Assembly (NCBI GenBank): GCA_024516155.1
Contig: JAJJXM010000006.1
Location: forward strand, 992,001-1,056,000
DNA: 64,000 nt
Reading direction: 5' to 3'
Origin: Pyronema omphalodes
Taxonomy: Eukaryota > Ascomycota > Pezizomycetes > Pezizales > Pyronemataceae
Position 1 is the stretch's first letter. Every line of letters starts with the position of its first letter. This document shows positions 12,175-24,631 of the stretch, piece after piece. The position numbers and the translations under genes are program-made. The notes beneath the pieces are model-generated. The model searched no databases. It was not told the origin of the DNA and saw nothing but the letters and a program-made list of their open reading frames with translations.

Positions 12175-14896
12175 ATGGACCTAACCTCCCTGATAAAAAA
12201 CTCACGAAGAGCAGGAGCCGGAGCCGGAGCGGTCGATAACAAGAATGAACCCTATGATTCTCAAGCTGATGGAGGGGGTGTTTATTATGAGGTATGTTTT
12301 GCTTTGGTTTCTGACTGTGTTTGTTTTGGAGATGGGAAGGAAAAAAGGAAAGAATGGAATGAATGGAATGGAATAGGGAATAGGGAAATGGGAAATGGGG
12401 AATGGGGAAAGGGAAGGGAAGGGAAAGGGAAAGGGAAAAGGAAAGAAAAACAGAGGGAAAATAACAAGAAAAAGAGACATAAAAGAATAATTGAAAATAA
12501 GAAAAGAAAAAAAAGTAAAATATAAACAAAAAAAAAAAATACAGAAAATGAACAAAAAGGATTTTGCATAATCCCCTTCCATTCCCCTCTTCCATCACCC
12601 TTCCCCGCGGTTCATAACAACAGCAAAAACAGCAAAAATAAAAAAACATAAACAAAAACTAACCCCCCTATAGGCAGGCAACATATCCTTCCTCCTTCTC
12701 TGCACGGCATTAGTACTCCTAATGATACCTGGCGTTGGATTCTTTTATTCGGGACTTGCAAGACGGAAATCTGCATTGTCGCTGATTTGGCTTTCGTTAA
12801 TGAGTATTGCGGTGGTTGGGTTTCAGGTATGTTTATGTTTATGTTTATGTGCGTTGGAAGGAAGAGGGAGGGGGGGGGGGGGGGGAGACTTTGTGGGGAA
12901 GGGGAAGGTGATGGAGAGGGAAGGCGGAATGGTGAGAGGGAGGGAAGGCGAGAAGGTTAAATTTTGGACAGAAAATGGAAAGAAATAAGGAAAAAAAAAC
13001 AGGAAAAAGAAAAAGAAAAGAGATGATCCTCATCCCGCTTGCTAGAGACTGCGAATGATGGCTCATGATTGGGACTCCGGGCTCAAAGGGCTTCGGGATT
13101 GGTTTTGGTTTGCAGGGGAGTTTGGGGTTTAGGTTTGACGGAGTTCAGGTTTTGGGGTTTAGGGACTTGATAAAATTGATGCTGATGGAAAAATAGTGGT
13201 TTTTGTGGGGATATAGTTTGGCATTCTCACATACGGCGGGAAGATTCATTGGGAATCTTGATAACTTTGCGTGGATTGGGGTTTTGGATAAACCTTCGGT
13301 GGTTAGTAGGAATGTTCCGGATCTTTTGTTTGCGGTTTATGAGGGAATGTTTGCTTGTATTACGTAAGTTCTTTTGTTATTTTTTGAGTTTTCGTTATTT
13401 TTATGTTTTTCTTTCATCCCACTGATCTCTTTTATTCTTATCTGAATGATCTAAACCTTTCTTAAACCTCAATTCCTTCCTCCCAACCCCTGCTCCCCCA
13501 AAATATATTTTCTCCATATACTTCCAACATTTCCAAAACACAAACCCAAACTAACCCCGCATCCAGCGTCTCCCTAACCCTAGGAGCCACCGCCGAACGC
13601 GGCCGCATCCTCCCCGCCATAACCTTCATGTTCCTCTTCAGCACGCTAATCTACGACCCAATCGCCTGCTGGACCTGGAACCCCTCAGGCTGGTCCTATC
13701 GGCTGGGGGGCCTGGATTTCGCCGGCGGAACTCCCGTGCACATAAGTTCCGGCAGCGCAGCCCTCGCCTATTCCCTTATGCTCGGCCCACGCCTTGGTCA
13801 CGGGACCTCAAGCCTAAACTACCGACCACACAACGTTACGCATATTGTCCTCGGGACTGTAATGATGTGGGTTGGCTGGCTTGGGTTTAATGGCGGGAGT
13901 GCAATGGGGGCGAACTTAAGAGCCGTGGTGGCTGTGGCGAATACTATTCTGGCGGCGGGAATGGGTGGCGGGTGCTGGGTTTTGTTGGATTATCGATTGG
14001 AGGGGAAATGGAGTGTTGTGGGGTTCTGCTCCGGAGTGGTGGCGGGGTTGGTGGCGATAACACCCGGATCAGGGTTTGTACCGACTTGGGCCGCGCTGGT
14101 TTATGGAATCGTTGGGGGTGCTGCTTGTAATTATGCTACCAAGTTGAAGTTTGGGATTGGCGTGGATGATGCGTTGGATATTTTTGCGGAACATGCGGTG
14201 GGTGGTGTTGTGGGGAACGTTTTGACGGGGTTTTTTGCCGCGTAAGTTTTTCTTGTTCCTTTTGCTGTTTATTTAAAGAGAAGGGAAGAAAGAGGAGAAA
14301 AAACGAGAAGGATATTACCATAACCCCCCATTCCCATCGTCAAGAAGTTCCACTTAACTAACCCACCACTCCCACCCACCAGAAACTACATCCCCTCCCT
14401 CGACCCCACAGCACCTAAAATCCAAGGCGGCTGGCTAAACCACAACTGGATTCAACCCCTCTATCAACTCGCGGACTCACTAGCCGGCATGTCATATTCC
14501 TTCCTCGGAAGCTGTGTTATATTATTCTGCATAAACATGATACCTGGATTATCGTTGAGAACTGATCAAGAAGCGGAGGTTTTGGGGGTTGATGATACGG
14601 AGCTGGGTGAGTTTGCTTATGATTATGTTGAGCTGGCTAGAGAGGTTTGTACGGGGGTTGAGATGGAGGGGGGCGGAGAGGAGGAGGAGGAGGGGGGATA
14701 TGGCGGCGGGAGGATGGGCAGTGCGACCGGGATGGGGAGTACAGTCGGTATGGAAGGATTAAGAGGGAAGGGAGATGAATTACAATTGAGGAACTTGCCG
14801 CAGCAACGGGGGAAAGGGGTGCATGAGGATGGAGATGCGGATATGCATATGAACATAGTAGGGGAACCGGAGCCGCGGCCGCATGACAAGATATAA
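12175..14896 (+). CDS. MEP2: Ammonium transporter (Mep/Amt/Rh family)
   Basis: Plasma-membrane ammonium channel/permease, trimeric with 11 transmembrane helices in the family. Exons 12175-12291, 12674-12826, 13197-13363, 13567-14241 and 14383-14896 give 1626 nt, or 541 residues, with all phases consistent; introns are 382, 370, 203 and 141 nt. Diagnostic segments: MIPGVGFFYSGLARRK in the first helix pair, YDPIACWTWNPSGW, GTPVHISSGSAALAYS with the first pore histidine (about residue 204), and FAEHAVGGVVGN with the second (about 355). Keeping His at the first position groups it with yeast Mep2 rather than Mep1/Mep3, which carry Glu. The cytosolic tail after LRTDQE is long, with a Glu run and Gly-rich stretch, and probably regulatory. 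The last intron begins immediately after the VLTGFFA helix. A tandem GATA site lies upstream. Confidence 0.95.
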
Positions 14897-16866
14897 TATT
14901 TTCTAGAACTCGGAATAATTTATGCACTGGTTCATAACCCATATATATATCCATGGTTTTAGGAAGTAGAAAATATCATGGTAATCGACGAATAAAAGCG
15001 TCTGACTTTCGTCACTTCGTCACTCGTGAACTATAATTTTCGTAGTACTGATAATTACTAATACCTGTATCCTTAAACCAAAACCACAATACATCACTAT
15101 CACTATCACTCCCACCGTCACAGTCACCGTCACAGTCCTATCAACCCCAACACTATATCACCCCCCCCCCCCCCCATTCCTCAACTTCCCTCCCCCCTCC
15201 GCCATTTCCCAATTCCCAAGCCTTCCAAGCCGCTTATCCAATCCAATCCTGAACAACAATAACTATTACCAAACTCCAACAAATGATCAAAAACCAGCCA
15301 ATAATGAATATATGTGAAATTATAATTTATAACACCCGCAATCCAGAAAACTTAATAAAGTAAACAAACGGTATTCTGTGAGAAAAAGCACTTTTTGACG
15401 TTTTGCTTTTTGTTTTTTGACGGTGTGCTGCTGGGGAGGCGGAATGTGGGTTTGGGGAGTTTATCTAGAAGTCGTTTTTAGGGAGAAATTATCGAGCAGG
15501 GGATGATCATGTGGAAGTAATGGCTGGAACGTGCAGGGCTCAGGGCTAGGAGAAGGGGAGAGGAGGGGGGATACGTATATAATCAGAGAACCAGGACAAG
15601 ATATCAACGGACGGTGGTTGGATAGAGTGAGTTGAATCAGTTGATTATAGCAATACATAGAAATACTTGAAGAAAAACCTGGGAACAAGGAATGGCGAAC
15701 ATGAATGATAAATCACGAAAGATGAGTGTGGAAAGATAAGGTGCGAGAGTGACGTAGGGTGAGTTAATGTTGAAAATAGCTTTCTACCTGAGGAAAATGA
15801 CAAAGGCTGGTGATAGGGAGCTGAAATATTGTTTTCCCGAGGTAAACAAAATATCCGAAACTTGGGTTCGCTGCGGGAAGAAGAATGATAATGCGGGATT
15901 GATTGATTCAATCATACGCTGACTGAGGCCTAAAAGACCCATGTAGAACAGTGAATATGGGGTATTGTATTCATGTAGGTAGCATTGGAAATATCGTCGA
16001 CGTTACTTAGATTCGAAATATGTATGATGGTAGGATTAAGAAAACGATGATTTTTGAAAATGCTTCAGGGGAGGTTCATGGTTCGTACGCTGTTAAATTT
16101 TAATGCAAGTTGAATGTTCTTTATTTTTTCCTTCTTTTTGAATTTGAGATGATGGAAAACGAATAGAGTAGATGAAATAATGAAATGAAGATCAAACGCT
16201 GGATTGGGTGTTTATCAACTCGCACATTTATGCTGGGACTTTTGAGTAGTTTCAGGATGTTTTTGGGAAGTTGCTGAATAGGAATTTTATATGTCTGAAG
16301 AGCATCCAAATTATAGATATGTACTATACTTTAAGGTAATGTCTCCATATATCTTTCGGATTCACCGTATTTCTTACGTTTTGTGTTCCATTTTATTATA
16401 AATTTGCATCAGACCGACGCAACGCGATGAGGATCTGTAATTAAAACTCGAGAATTGAATTATGCTTCAAAACAAAGTTCCCAAGGAGGTGTGCATCATC
16501 ATCTATTCCATTCTTTCTCTTCGAGAATTAGCTATCACATTCTCAATGGAGAATGATCAACAGTGCTGAGTGAAACTAAAGCAAAACCCGGTAATCCCAC
16601 GTCATATCATCGAAGGCATGGACAAGTCGTCAATTTTTCATCAAAATCCTCCCACTGCATGCGGGTTCGAGCCGTTTTCTATGTTTTATAGAGTAATCTG
16701 GAGATGGAGCTGGCAGAACACCCTTGAAGCCTGCGGACGTTAACCAGTACTCGTGCGCACTAGTCCTGCATACGAAAAACAGCTCTACGCGTCCCACAGC
16801 AACGCGACCTCACCAACGCGTCCAGCACATCTCAGCGCGCCCCGCAATTTTCCACATATCCACAAG
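14897..16866. other. Intergenic, AT-rich
   Basis: About 2 kb between the ammonium transporter and Dpb4. It has CACTAT and CCGTCACAGT short repeats (about 15100-15145), a 15-C run (about 15160-15175) and a relic repeat at 15907-15953 that recurs at 23432. The frames seen on either strand lack domain signals. No gene is supported. Confidence 0.7.
15907..15953. repeat. Relic dispersed repeat B, copy 1
   Basis: The core AATCATACGCTGACTGAGG, followed by CCTAAAAGACCCATG, matches 23432-23477 (AATCATACACTGAGGGAGG, then CCTAGAAGGCCCATG). Most differences are transitions. It is possibly the edge of an old LTR, but the family is unknown. Confidence 0.5.
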
Positions 16867-17843
16867 ATGTCAGACCTCGACCTTCCAACGCCATCCTCAC
16901 CCATAACCTCCGCTACACGAGCCGCATTATCAGCAGTTGAAATCTCCGACTCCCCCCTTGCACCTGTAAAACGAGGACGAGGACGTCCAGCGGCCGATCC
17001 CAATGCTCCGAAACTACCGCCGAGGGAAAAACAACCTGTGAAGACTACGAAGGTGAAAAAGGACGAGAAGGTCGGAATTGATGTAGGTTTATTTCTTGTT
17101 GCGTTGCTGCATTGTTACTCTGATCCCTTTCCTTTCCTCTCATGTCCATCTTCTGCTCGCCTCGGAATTAAAAAAGAAAAAAAAAAGCTGACAAGAAATT
17201 CGTTCTTCATGGAAAATAGGATTTGACGCTGCCCCGATCGATAACAATAAAACTTGCCAAATCCGTCCTACCACCAAAAGCAGCCATCCAACGTAACGCC
17301 GTAGATGCACTTTCCTACTCCGCTCCAGTATTCGTAAACCTTCTCTCAGCTGCTGCCAATGATATTGCGCTCTCACAGGGGAGGAAAGCAATAAATGCTC
17401 AGGATGTTATAAAGGCGCTGAAGGAGATTGAATTTGATGCTTTTATTCCTCGTATAGAGGCAGAATTAAGGGAATTTGAAAAGGCAGAGAAGGGGAGGAA
17501 GGATAAGGATAAGGGGAAAGGGAAGGCAGATGAAGAGCAGGGGGAAGAGGAGGGACCGGAGAAGAAGAAGGCTAGGGTTGTAGGGATGGGAGCTACTGGG
17601 AGTGCTGCGATAGTAGTTGGAGCTGCTGCTGTCGAGGCGCAGGATGATGAGGAAGAGGAAGAGGACGATTTGGAAGCGCCTAGGGAAGAAGACGAGGAGG
17701 ACGAAGCTGTGGTGTCGGATGAGGAAGAGGAAGCACCGGTTGCGGAAACGGAGGAGCACGATGAGTTAGAAGGCGATAAAGAACTACGGGATCCAGCAAC
17801 AGACGACGACGATGATGAAGAAGGTGGAGACGAAAGTGATTAA
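16867..17843 (+). CDS. DPB4: DNA polymerase epsilon histone-fold subunit Dpb4/POLE3
   Basis: Nuclear histone-fold protein. It pairs with Dpb3/POLE4 in DNA polymerase epsilon, and in chromatin remodellers of the ISW2/CHRAC type. Exons 16867-17082 and 17220-17843 with a 137-nt intron (GTAGGT...AATAG) encode 279 residues. A basic N-terminal tail contains an AT-hook-like KRGRGRP (about 35-41). The histone fold spans about 75-145: LPRSITIKLAKSVLP, VDALSYSAPVFVNLLSAAAND and GRKAINAQDVIKALKEIEF, followed by the POLE3-like helix EFDAFIPRIEAELREFEKAE. The last ~110 residues are Lys-rich, then a long Asp/Glu-rich tail. The tail is longer than in yeast Dpb4, but acidic tails are usual for filamentous fungi. 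It converges on the Cus2 gene across 160 bp. Confidence 0.9.
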
Positions 17844-18003
17844 TGCATATGAAATTATAACTGCAATGCAATGTACAGATGCTACTGCTATGCATGCCTG
17901 CTTTTGGTTGCTCCGTTTAAGCTCCCCTTGTATTACATTTTTATGCTGTGATATGATTCTTGGTGGTTCTCACTAGGTTGTTGTACCCAACAACCGATTC
18001 ATT

Positions 18004-19438
18004 CTATGCTTGCTCTGACTCCAACCAAGATCCAAACTTCTCCAATCGCTCTGCTTCCTCTTCTTCTGCTGTCTCTACGTTCTTAGTGTGCTTTTTGAAC
18101 TTCTCGCTGCCGTCAGCGATATAGGCTTCCACCTGTTGACCAGCAAAGAAACGACCAGCCATCATCTGTTTCCTTCTGTCAGCATGTATCCGCAATTTGA
18201 AGAGAAGAAGATGAACAAACCTGTACGCAAGCCATTGCCGCGGCGGGCTCCTTGAATCTCACGGTAACGACTCCATCCTCTTCTTGATCATAGAGGACAA
18301 CATTAGTCACCTCTCCCAACTTCTCACATTCTTCTCGAATATCCTCTTTCAAGTCAAGGAGTGCTGTGGGGTCCTCCTCCAACTCTTGAAGTGTAAACAT
18401 GTGCTTCAATACCACGACCTTTCCACCAAACTTGTTAGGCTCCGCTCGTTTGATAGCCGCGGGATCATCATCGTCCCAGTCTGCTAGCTTGCTATGGAAG
18501 CTCCGTCAGTAAAACTATCCCTTATATAACCCTTCCGAAGTAAGACTAACTTGTTCAGTCTCTGTGTCTTGGCAATAATCTTTTTCTTCTCCTTCTTACT
18601 GGTCTGGGTTGGCACCTCCTTCTGCTGTTTGTAACTGAAATCGGCCGCTTGTACCCTGATGGGCATTCCTCCGCCACCAATTCTCAATGGTGAATCGTCC
18701 AACATGTTGATAGCCAAATTGACACTCTCCGGCCTGAAATAAATCACGAGCGCATCTCCCTTCAGGGTACCGTCTTCGTTCCGGTATAGCTTGATTCGTG
18801 GTTTTCCGGTATCGATTTCTTCTGAGATCACACCGTATTTGGAGAAAACATCTTTAATCTCGGCTTCCGTAGTGTCAAGAGGAAGGTTGGTGATGTAGAC
18901 AGCGGTGTTTTGACGAGGCGGTTGAGGCTTCTTTTCGGGCTTGGCCTTCTTTTTGGCTTTTTCTTCGGCCTGGGGGAAATTAGAAAATTTCTGGCAGCCA
19001 GGAGGGGACTGCAATTAATACCTCATCCGCATCCTCACCCTCACCAGTGTAGTTCTTTCTCTTCTTCTCCTTCGGCTTAACGGCTGGCTCGCTTTCATCT
19101 ACTCCAGCAATTGCGTATGCCTTCTGTTGCTGCTCTGCAAGAGATTCGTCCAACTATCGAGCTGACTATTGGCCTGTGAACTTTCCCCAGAAATACTCAG
19201 GAACCCCAGGAGTCCATAGAGATGTTCCCAGAATGTCGAAAGACTACCAAGATCACTGAGCACATACCACAGGCACCCATCTCTTCAACGCTTCCTCGAA
19301 ATGCCATTCCGCACCCTCTTCTGTTTCAAGAGACCATTTGTTGTCTAGACGACTCCAAGAGATTCTTGGATCATTCTGAAACTCTTCGATTGAGGTAGGA
19401 AATCCTAACGAGCCGGTATTGGGTGGTGGTGTCGACAT
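18004..19438 (-). CDS. CUS2: U2 snRNP assembly factor Cus2 / Tat-SF1 homologue
   Basis: Nuclear splicing factor that in yeast helps U2 snRNA fold and binds SF3b (Hsh155) through its UHM. Exons on the minus strand: 19438-19268, 19153-19022, 18969-18551, 18491-18221, 18165-18004. The 1155 nt give 384 residues, and introns are 114, 52, 59 and 55 nt. The N-terminus holds a short acidic/aromatic motif (SWSRLDNKWSLETEEG) and EWHFEEALKRWVPV. RRM1 lies at about 123-205 (TAVYITNLPL ... KGDALVIYF). The C-terminal UHM-type RRM is at about 263-350 (KVVVLKHMF ... DGVVTVRFKEPAAAMACVQ, then MMAGRFFAGQQVEAY), with the RxF-type GRFF motif. The last intron must use AAACAG at 18166 as acceptor; the more upstream CTGACAG would shift the frame. 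It shares a 409-bp divergent promoter with the hydrolase gene. Confidence 0.9.
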
Positions 19439-19847
19439 GGTGATATTCGTGCTGACTGATAGATGACGCGACTATTGCGACAAATGGACGTGAACGCGTA
19501 GACGTGATGGAGTTGCCCGGCCTGCAGCTAGCCCCCTTGGCGAGGCGTGGCGGGACAGGGGTGGTAAATCAGCGGCTAATCAAGCGCGTCCGAATCGCTG
19601 TATGTAAAAGTAAAAGTGCACATGGTTTCGAAACTAACCTTCCAAGCAGTATGGTGCATGTCATGATCCTCGGTCCAACCGGCAACGGCATCGAAATTAG
19701 CACTCCGCATCCAGAACGGTGCCTCACCACGAGGTTGCGTAGGATGCTCAAGTCAGACCTGCATCACGTTGTGGGTCCGTATATAGAGTCGCGATTATAC
19801 CCCCCAAAAGATCAACATAGCCCACAGCTCATTCGGAAACTTTAACC
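19439..19847. promoter_or_regulatory. Shared divergent promoter interval (Cus2 / hydrolase)
   Basis: Only 409 bp separate the divergent start codons at 19438 (-) and 19848 (+), so both promoters must lie here or overlap. A frame running 19504-19845 ends two bases before the hydrolase ATG but shows no domain. I identified no specific factor sites. Confidence 0.5.
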
Positions 19848-21067
19848 ATGAGCCTCACTCAAGACGTCTTCGACATTAAACAGCATATTATCAACGCTGC
19901 CCATATTCGCGAATTTCCTCGTGCTACAACAAATGGATATCTCAATGTCCCACGCCTGAAGCTCGTCGTCAACCAGTATGTTCCGAAGAATTACACCCCG
20001 AAAACTGGAGACATCTCCATAATCTTCTGCCACGCCAATGGCTTCCATAAAGAGCTCTATGAGCCTTACTTCTGCGACCTTATTTTCTCCCTCCGATCTC
20101 AAGGTGTGGGAGTCCGTGGCATCTGGGCCCCGGATGCAGCCCACCAGGGAGCTTCTGGAGTTCTCAACGAGAAGCTTCTGGGTGATCAACCGTGCTGGAA
20201 TGACTTTCCAAGGGATGTGTTGCATCTAGTTAACATGTTTGCCGAGAAGCTACCACCTCCATTGATTGGGATGGGACACAGCTATGGGGGCCATGCTATT
20301 GTAAAAGCAAGCTTGATGCACCCATCACTTTTCGCAGCTGCGGCATTGGTGGATCCAGTTATTGAGGAGTATAAGGTTTTCCAAGGAAGCGATCCGGCAA
20401 AAGCTTCAAGTAGGCGGAGAGATATATGGGCTACAAGAGAGGAGGCAGAGGCATACTTCAGGAATAAAGCGTTTTATAAGCAGTGGGATCCAAGGTGTTT
20501 AGATTTGCATATGGTTCGTAATTGTCCTCTCTAAGATACGGAACAAACACTAATAGAATGATAGAAACACGGATTGAGAGAGCTGCCTACGCATACTTAT
20601 CCCGATAAAACAGGATTCACGCTTACTACCACTAAACACCAGGAGGTATTTACGTTTTTGAAGCATGACGGGCCAGTCGGAGAAGAGTTTGTAGGGCCAG
20701 TGAGAGCTGCTGGTGATACTTTCAGAAAGCTACACGAAGTCACAATTCCAGTGCTATACATCGTCGGCGGTGACTCACCCGTATCGACGCCGCTATCGAA
20801 CAAGCGTAAGATGGAGCGGACTCGTGGAGCCGAGATGATCAGTATTCCAGGAACAGGACATTTGGTACCACTAGAGAAGCCAAAAGAGACTGGTAAGTTT
20901 CCATGACCCTGTTACGGGAGATTTGGCTAACCTGAGAAGCGGATGTGGCGGCGCGGTACCTGAAGAAGCATATAGATAACTGGCAGCGTGAGGCAGAGAA
21001 GGATAGAGTTACTCCAAGAGCGAAATTGATGTCAAGGAGATTCATTGAGGGCATTTCTAAGTTGTAA
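19848..21067 (+). CDS. Alpha/beta hydrolase with peroxisomal targeting signal (Lpx1-like)
   Basis: Predicted serine hydrolase of the fungal peroxisomal lipase/AKT2-like alpha/beta-hydrolase group. Exons 19848-20513, 20565-20892 and 20940-21067 (introns 51 and 47 nt) encode 373 residues. The oxyanion segment is CHANGFHKELY (61-71). The nucleophile elbow GHSYGG has Ser145. The likely acid is Asp292 in IVGGDSP, and the likely base His321 in PGTGHLVPLE. The protein ends ISKL, a textbook PTS1 tripeptide, so import into peroxisomes is expected. The substrate is unknown; a short- or medium-chain acyl ester or acyl-CoA-related compound is a guess from the family. No biosynthetic cluster partners lie nearby, so a secondary-metabolite role is not indicated. 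Confidence 0.9.
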
Positions 21068-23860
21068 TAGATACGGGTGGATATAATTACTGTATTTGTA
21101 ATACTTGAATTTTTTTCTTATATTCTTGCCTGGATTTACCGTTATATTAGCGTCCTTTCCCAGCCCAGTGCCTTTCTTGTGATCAAATACGACCACTGTC
21201 GGCATTCTGTGGCATTGATATTAATCGATTATTCGTACGTATCTCAGGCTCGGCTATTTGCCACTACAAGCTCAAATCTTAGCATCACTGTGATCCACAC
21301 TGCATTCTCTGCCATCATCTCCCTCAGTCGCATTTCTGACCGATGGCTTCTACGTTACTCGACACAGCGGGAAATGAATAGAACAATTCTCCGCATCCAT
21401 ATACCTCTAACGTCGGTCTTATTCGTACATCTGTTGTCTGCAATGGCTTTCAGCAGAAGCGACAGAGATTTCACTCCCGTATCTCATCTTCAATACTTTT
21501 TGTTACACAGTTCTGTCATCATGGCATCAAGGTATCGTCCTTATTTTCCGAATTCTTCTTGATGCAGTTCATTTGATTCTCCAATTTCAAATAGATATTT
21601 TTCGTGTAATACCAGCGATTCGTGGCTATAATCTGACTGTATGCTCCCGACTTCACCCCCACGGGACATAGTGGAATTGCATTGATTCTGAAGTAAGCAT
21701 AGATTAGTCACAGATTTCCTTAGGACGCATTGTTGTGAGTGAATTCTACAGCTTGGTCGAAGCAAGGTGCGAGGCTTGCGAAAATGTTGACAAAAAGACA
21801 TTGGCAGCCGTACAACGCCGGCTCAAGATTTCAAAAGTAAGCCCAAGGGAATCAAAGAACATTTGGTAACACGCTTAGATTCCCTAGAAAGTTCCAGGAA
21901 TTAAGACGACTAATACACATAAGTGGCTGCGCATAACGTTTTACCCAAGCCGCCGGTACCTACTGCCAAAACTGCACATATCCGAAGATACCCCAAGCGA
22001 AGGCACAAAGATGAAAACAGCGCCGTGCTTACCATTGACAACTCCCTGTAGTACCTGCTTCCCATAGAAATTGCACATGTTACAAACGTCCCCCACAAAA
22101 CGTCTTATGCAACCGCGGGGGCTATACCATGGTTGTGCCGTCATCGTTATAAAGCCTCGACTTATAATGCCCTTTTGCATAACACAGGCAGAATTGTGAA
22201 AATTAAGACGACGACTCTTACATAATCTCAATTCACAACGGCCGCTGCAAAGATCTTCCGGAAACTATCAATAAAATTACCAATGGCTACCCTAAGTTCA
22301 AACACGACAAATTAATAAAAATGAAATCTCTGTCATAAACGTTTCAAAAAAAAAAACACCTCTTTCCCCTTACCCGAGTGCGCCTGAATGTCTTAACAGA
22401 TATGTTTGCTCATCTTGAATAAAACTTCCACAACTTCGTTTTTAACACGATGTATGATTATGCTTTTTAGTGGGGTGTACGGCATATGATGCAGTAATGC
22501 CCAATTTCGGCTGGGAATGACTTACGAAATGCATGAAACATCGCAAATGCCACTGATGGTAATTCCGATGAGCCTGAGTGCACCTGCATTCCCGGCAGCT
22601 GCAGCCATAGGTGATTATTCCTACCACTTTGAAGATTGTTATTTCTTGATCAACGGTCTTTCAAAATGCCTTGAAACTAGGCAAATACAGACTGAGAATT
22701 GATTCTACCGGGTGGAAGTTGAAGCTTAATCAAGGATAGCAAATTGTCATTGAAATGTCATAGAAGATAGGTAATGAGGGATGTCTGCCCTCGACCTCAC
22801 GGCGAATTTGCTAGCCATGACCCGACATGTTGGTCGGAATAAACAACCCTAAAAGTCTCAGCCGAAACTTATCTTGTGGTACATGAAATCCTGATGTTAT
22901 GCTAAATCCCGCATATAATTTACTTTTTGACACACCGCATTTATTAGTAATCTATTACTCATTTACAAAACCTTTTGTGACTTGTCATCGTGTGCAAATC
23001 CATTTTGTCATCTTTTACAATACATTTTGTCACTGTTTATGAACTCTTTTGTCACTGTTTCCTCCACAACTTGCATTTCATCATACCCCACGCATTATTT
23101 TCGTTGTTTCGGGCTGAAGGTGGACTTTTAGGACTCATGTCCTGTTGATATAGTTTATCATTATTCTTGACTTTTGGAATCTCCAACTGCGGTAAAATCG
23201 TGCTCAAAGGATACGTATGCGCAGGTTCTCCTCCAAGATGATTGTCAGTACTGTCATATGGCTCACTGAATGAGTGGTTTTAAAGTTCACACTGAACAAT
23301 GCAATGGCAAAATATGTGTAGCGGAATGTATGAACGATGATCATCGCCAGTTTGGAATGCTATTCATTGCTGTGGGATAATGTCAAGGCGGTGTCCGGGG
23401 TGTTTGGGAATAAGTGACATTGATTTATTTATTGAATCATACACTGAGGGAGGCCTAGAAGGCCCATGCAGGAATGAACAACAGAATAGCCAATACCTGA
23501 CCTTGCGAAATTAACCACCTTATGAGGCCCCTCGATCTGCTTTACCCCTGATATCCACCTGATTGCGATAAAAGAATAAAACAACAGAAAAAGATACAAC
23601 AAAATTAACAGCAAGAAAAAACGAGGGTGAAAGAAATAACCAAGACCGAACACCATGTTTTAAATCTGATTGCGAGTGGTACGTTTTTGGTATTTTACTC
23701 CAACCTTTTAGTGGAAGAAAACATATCATGTCTTGTCAACTGTTGATCTTGCACACAGTTTAGCACATTCATCCTCGTCCCTCGACTAGTTATAATTCTT
23801 GGCGCCTAGACAAGCTTCATCTTCCATGTTGAAGTTTGTCTTTGCCTATAGACCGCTTGT
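21068..23860. other. Intergenic, gene-poor
   Basis: About 2.8 kb between the last host gene and the first transposon relic. It has several AT-rich tracts and a loose set of four TTTTGTCA/G motifs spaced 20-30 bp apart (about 22970-23060). The relic repeat B copy 2 lies at 23432. The longest frame (21077-21562, GTG start) directly follows the hydrolase stop and has no recognisable domain. I see no gene. Confidence 0.6.
23432..23477. repeat. Relic dispersed repeat B, copy 2
   Basis: Partner of 15907-15953 in the same orientation. The matching block includes GAATCATACACTGAGG, then AGGCCTAGAAGGCCCATG. Copy 1 has A or T at several positions where this copy has G or C. Confidence 0.5.
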
Positions 23861-24165
23861 TGTTGGAGGACCTTAGTTGCAGATGTTTAGCTCGCGCATG
23901 TACTGTTAGCCGAACCAAAGGTGGTCCCCACTAGCGCCCCCCCCGGGAATTTTGTAGCGATAGAAGTTCGGTTGTAATCCAATACATTAACACATTCTGG
24001 TGCTCCATCTTTTTCTCCCTCGTCTGACTGTTTCTGCGATCAATCTTTTCTCAGGTTATGAGGCCTGAGACGCTCCATAAATGCTCTCTTCGATACTTGG
24101 TCTCCTTCTAACCTGCTCATTCTTTCCTTCTCTCTACCTTGATGGAAGAAACACCTACCTACCAA
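23861..24165 (+). mobile_element. Copia-type relic: LTR, primer-binding site and start of gag
   Basis: 23861-24053 looks like a 193-bp LTR (TGTTGGAGG...TTTTCTCA). It is followed without gap by GGTTATGAGGCC (24054-24065), a one-base variant of the primer-binding site of the full-length copia elements further right. An ATG at 24142 opens a short gag-like frame that stops within ~25 codons, and the rest is missing or unrecognisable. This is a second, older copia family. Confidence 0.6.
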
Positions 24166-24631
24166 AAGAACCCAAAAACTTTTCCAAGCTGCCAAGATGT
24201 ATCCAGAGTATGACAACAATAACTTCTTTGAGAAGTCCAGAGCTTACCCCAGGCTAGCAATGGAGAACTAGAGCCTTCGGAATCGTAATGTGCGTAGTAA
24301 TCTGCAGGGGATCAATTCCTTGGTTATGACACCGGATCTGAGATTATGCCCCATCTGGCAGACAATGATGAGGATGCAGCTGCTATGGCTGGATTGTGAG
24401 AGCTCAAAAGAAAGTATCAGGCCTATTGTCACGGCTCACGGCTCAAGGCTGATGACTTCGTCGTTGTTGTGTTGTGGTTCTATGTGTTGTGTTGCTGCTG
24501 CGTTGCTGTTGTGTGCTGTGCCGTGTCGTTGTCTCTTGTGTTGTGGTATTGGTGACGAGTGATGAGTCTTGATCGCTGAGACGATGACTTATTATTTATT
24601 CATTTATTTATTTCCTCATACTCGCATGCAA
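24166..24631. other. Spacer without recognisable gene
   Basis: It may hold the decayed remainder of the copia relic. A GTTGTG-rich stretch (about 24468-24552) gives Cys-rich frames that are compositional. Nothing else is supported. Confidence 0.5.

Noticed and set aside
12116..12655. Phe-rich minus-strand frames across the first ammonium-transporter intron
   Set aside because: Antisense of purine-rich intron sequence; no domain.
19504..19845. 113-codon frame ending just before the hydrolase ATG
   Set aside because: Lies in the shared 409-bp promoter, has no domain and is in a different frame from the hydrolase.
21077..21562. 161-codon frame after the hydrolase
   Set aside because: GTG start, no domain, AT-rich 3' flank; probably chance.
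22970..23060. TTTTGTCAC motif array as a CRISPR-like or regulatory array
   Set aside because: Four loose copies with uneven spacing in AT-rich DNA; no conserved repeat/spacer structure.
24290..24562. Cys-rich 90-codon frame
   Set aside because: Cysteines come from GTTGTG repeats; it starts with a non-ATG codon.
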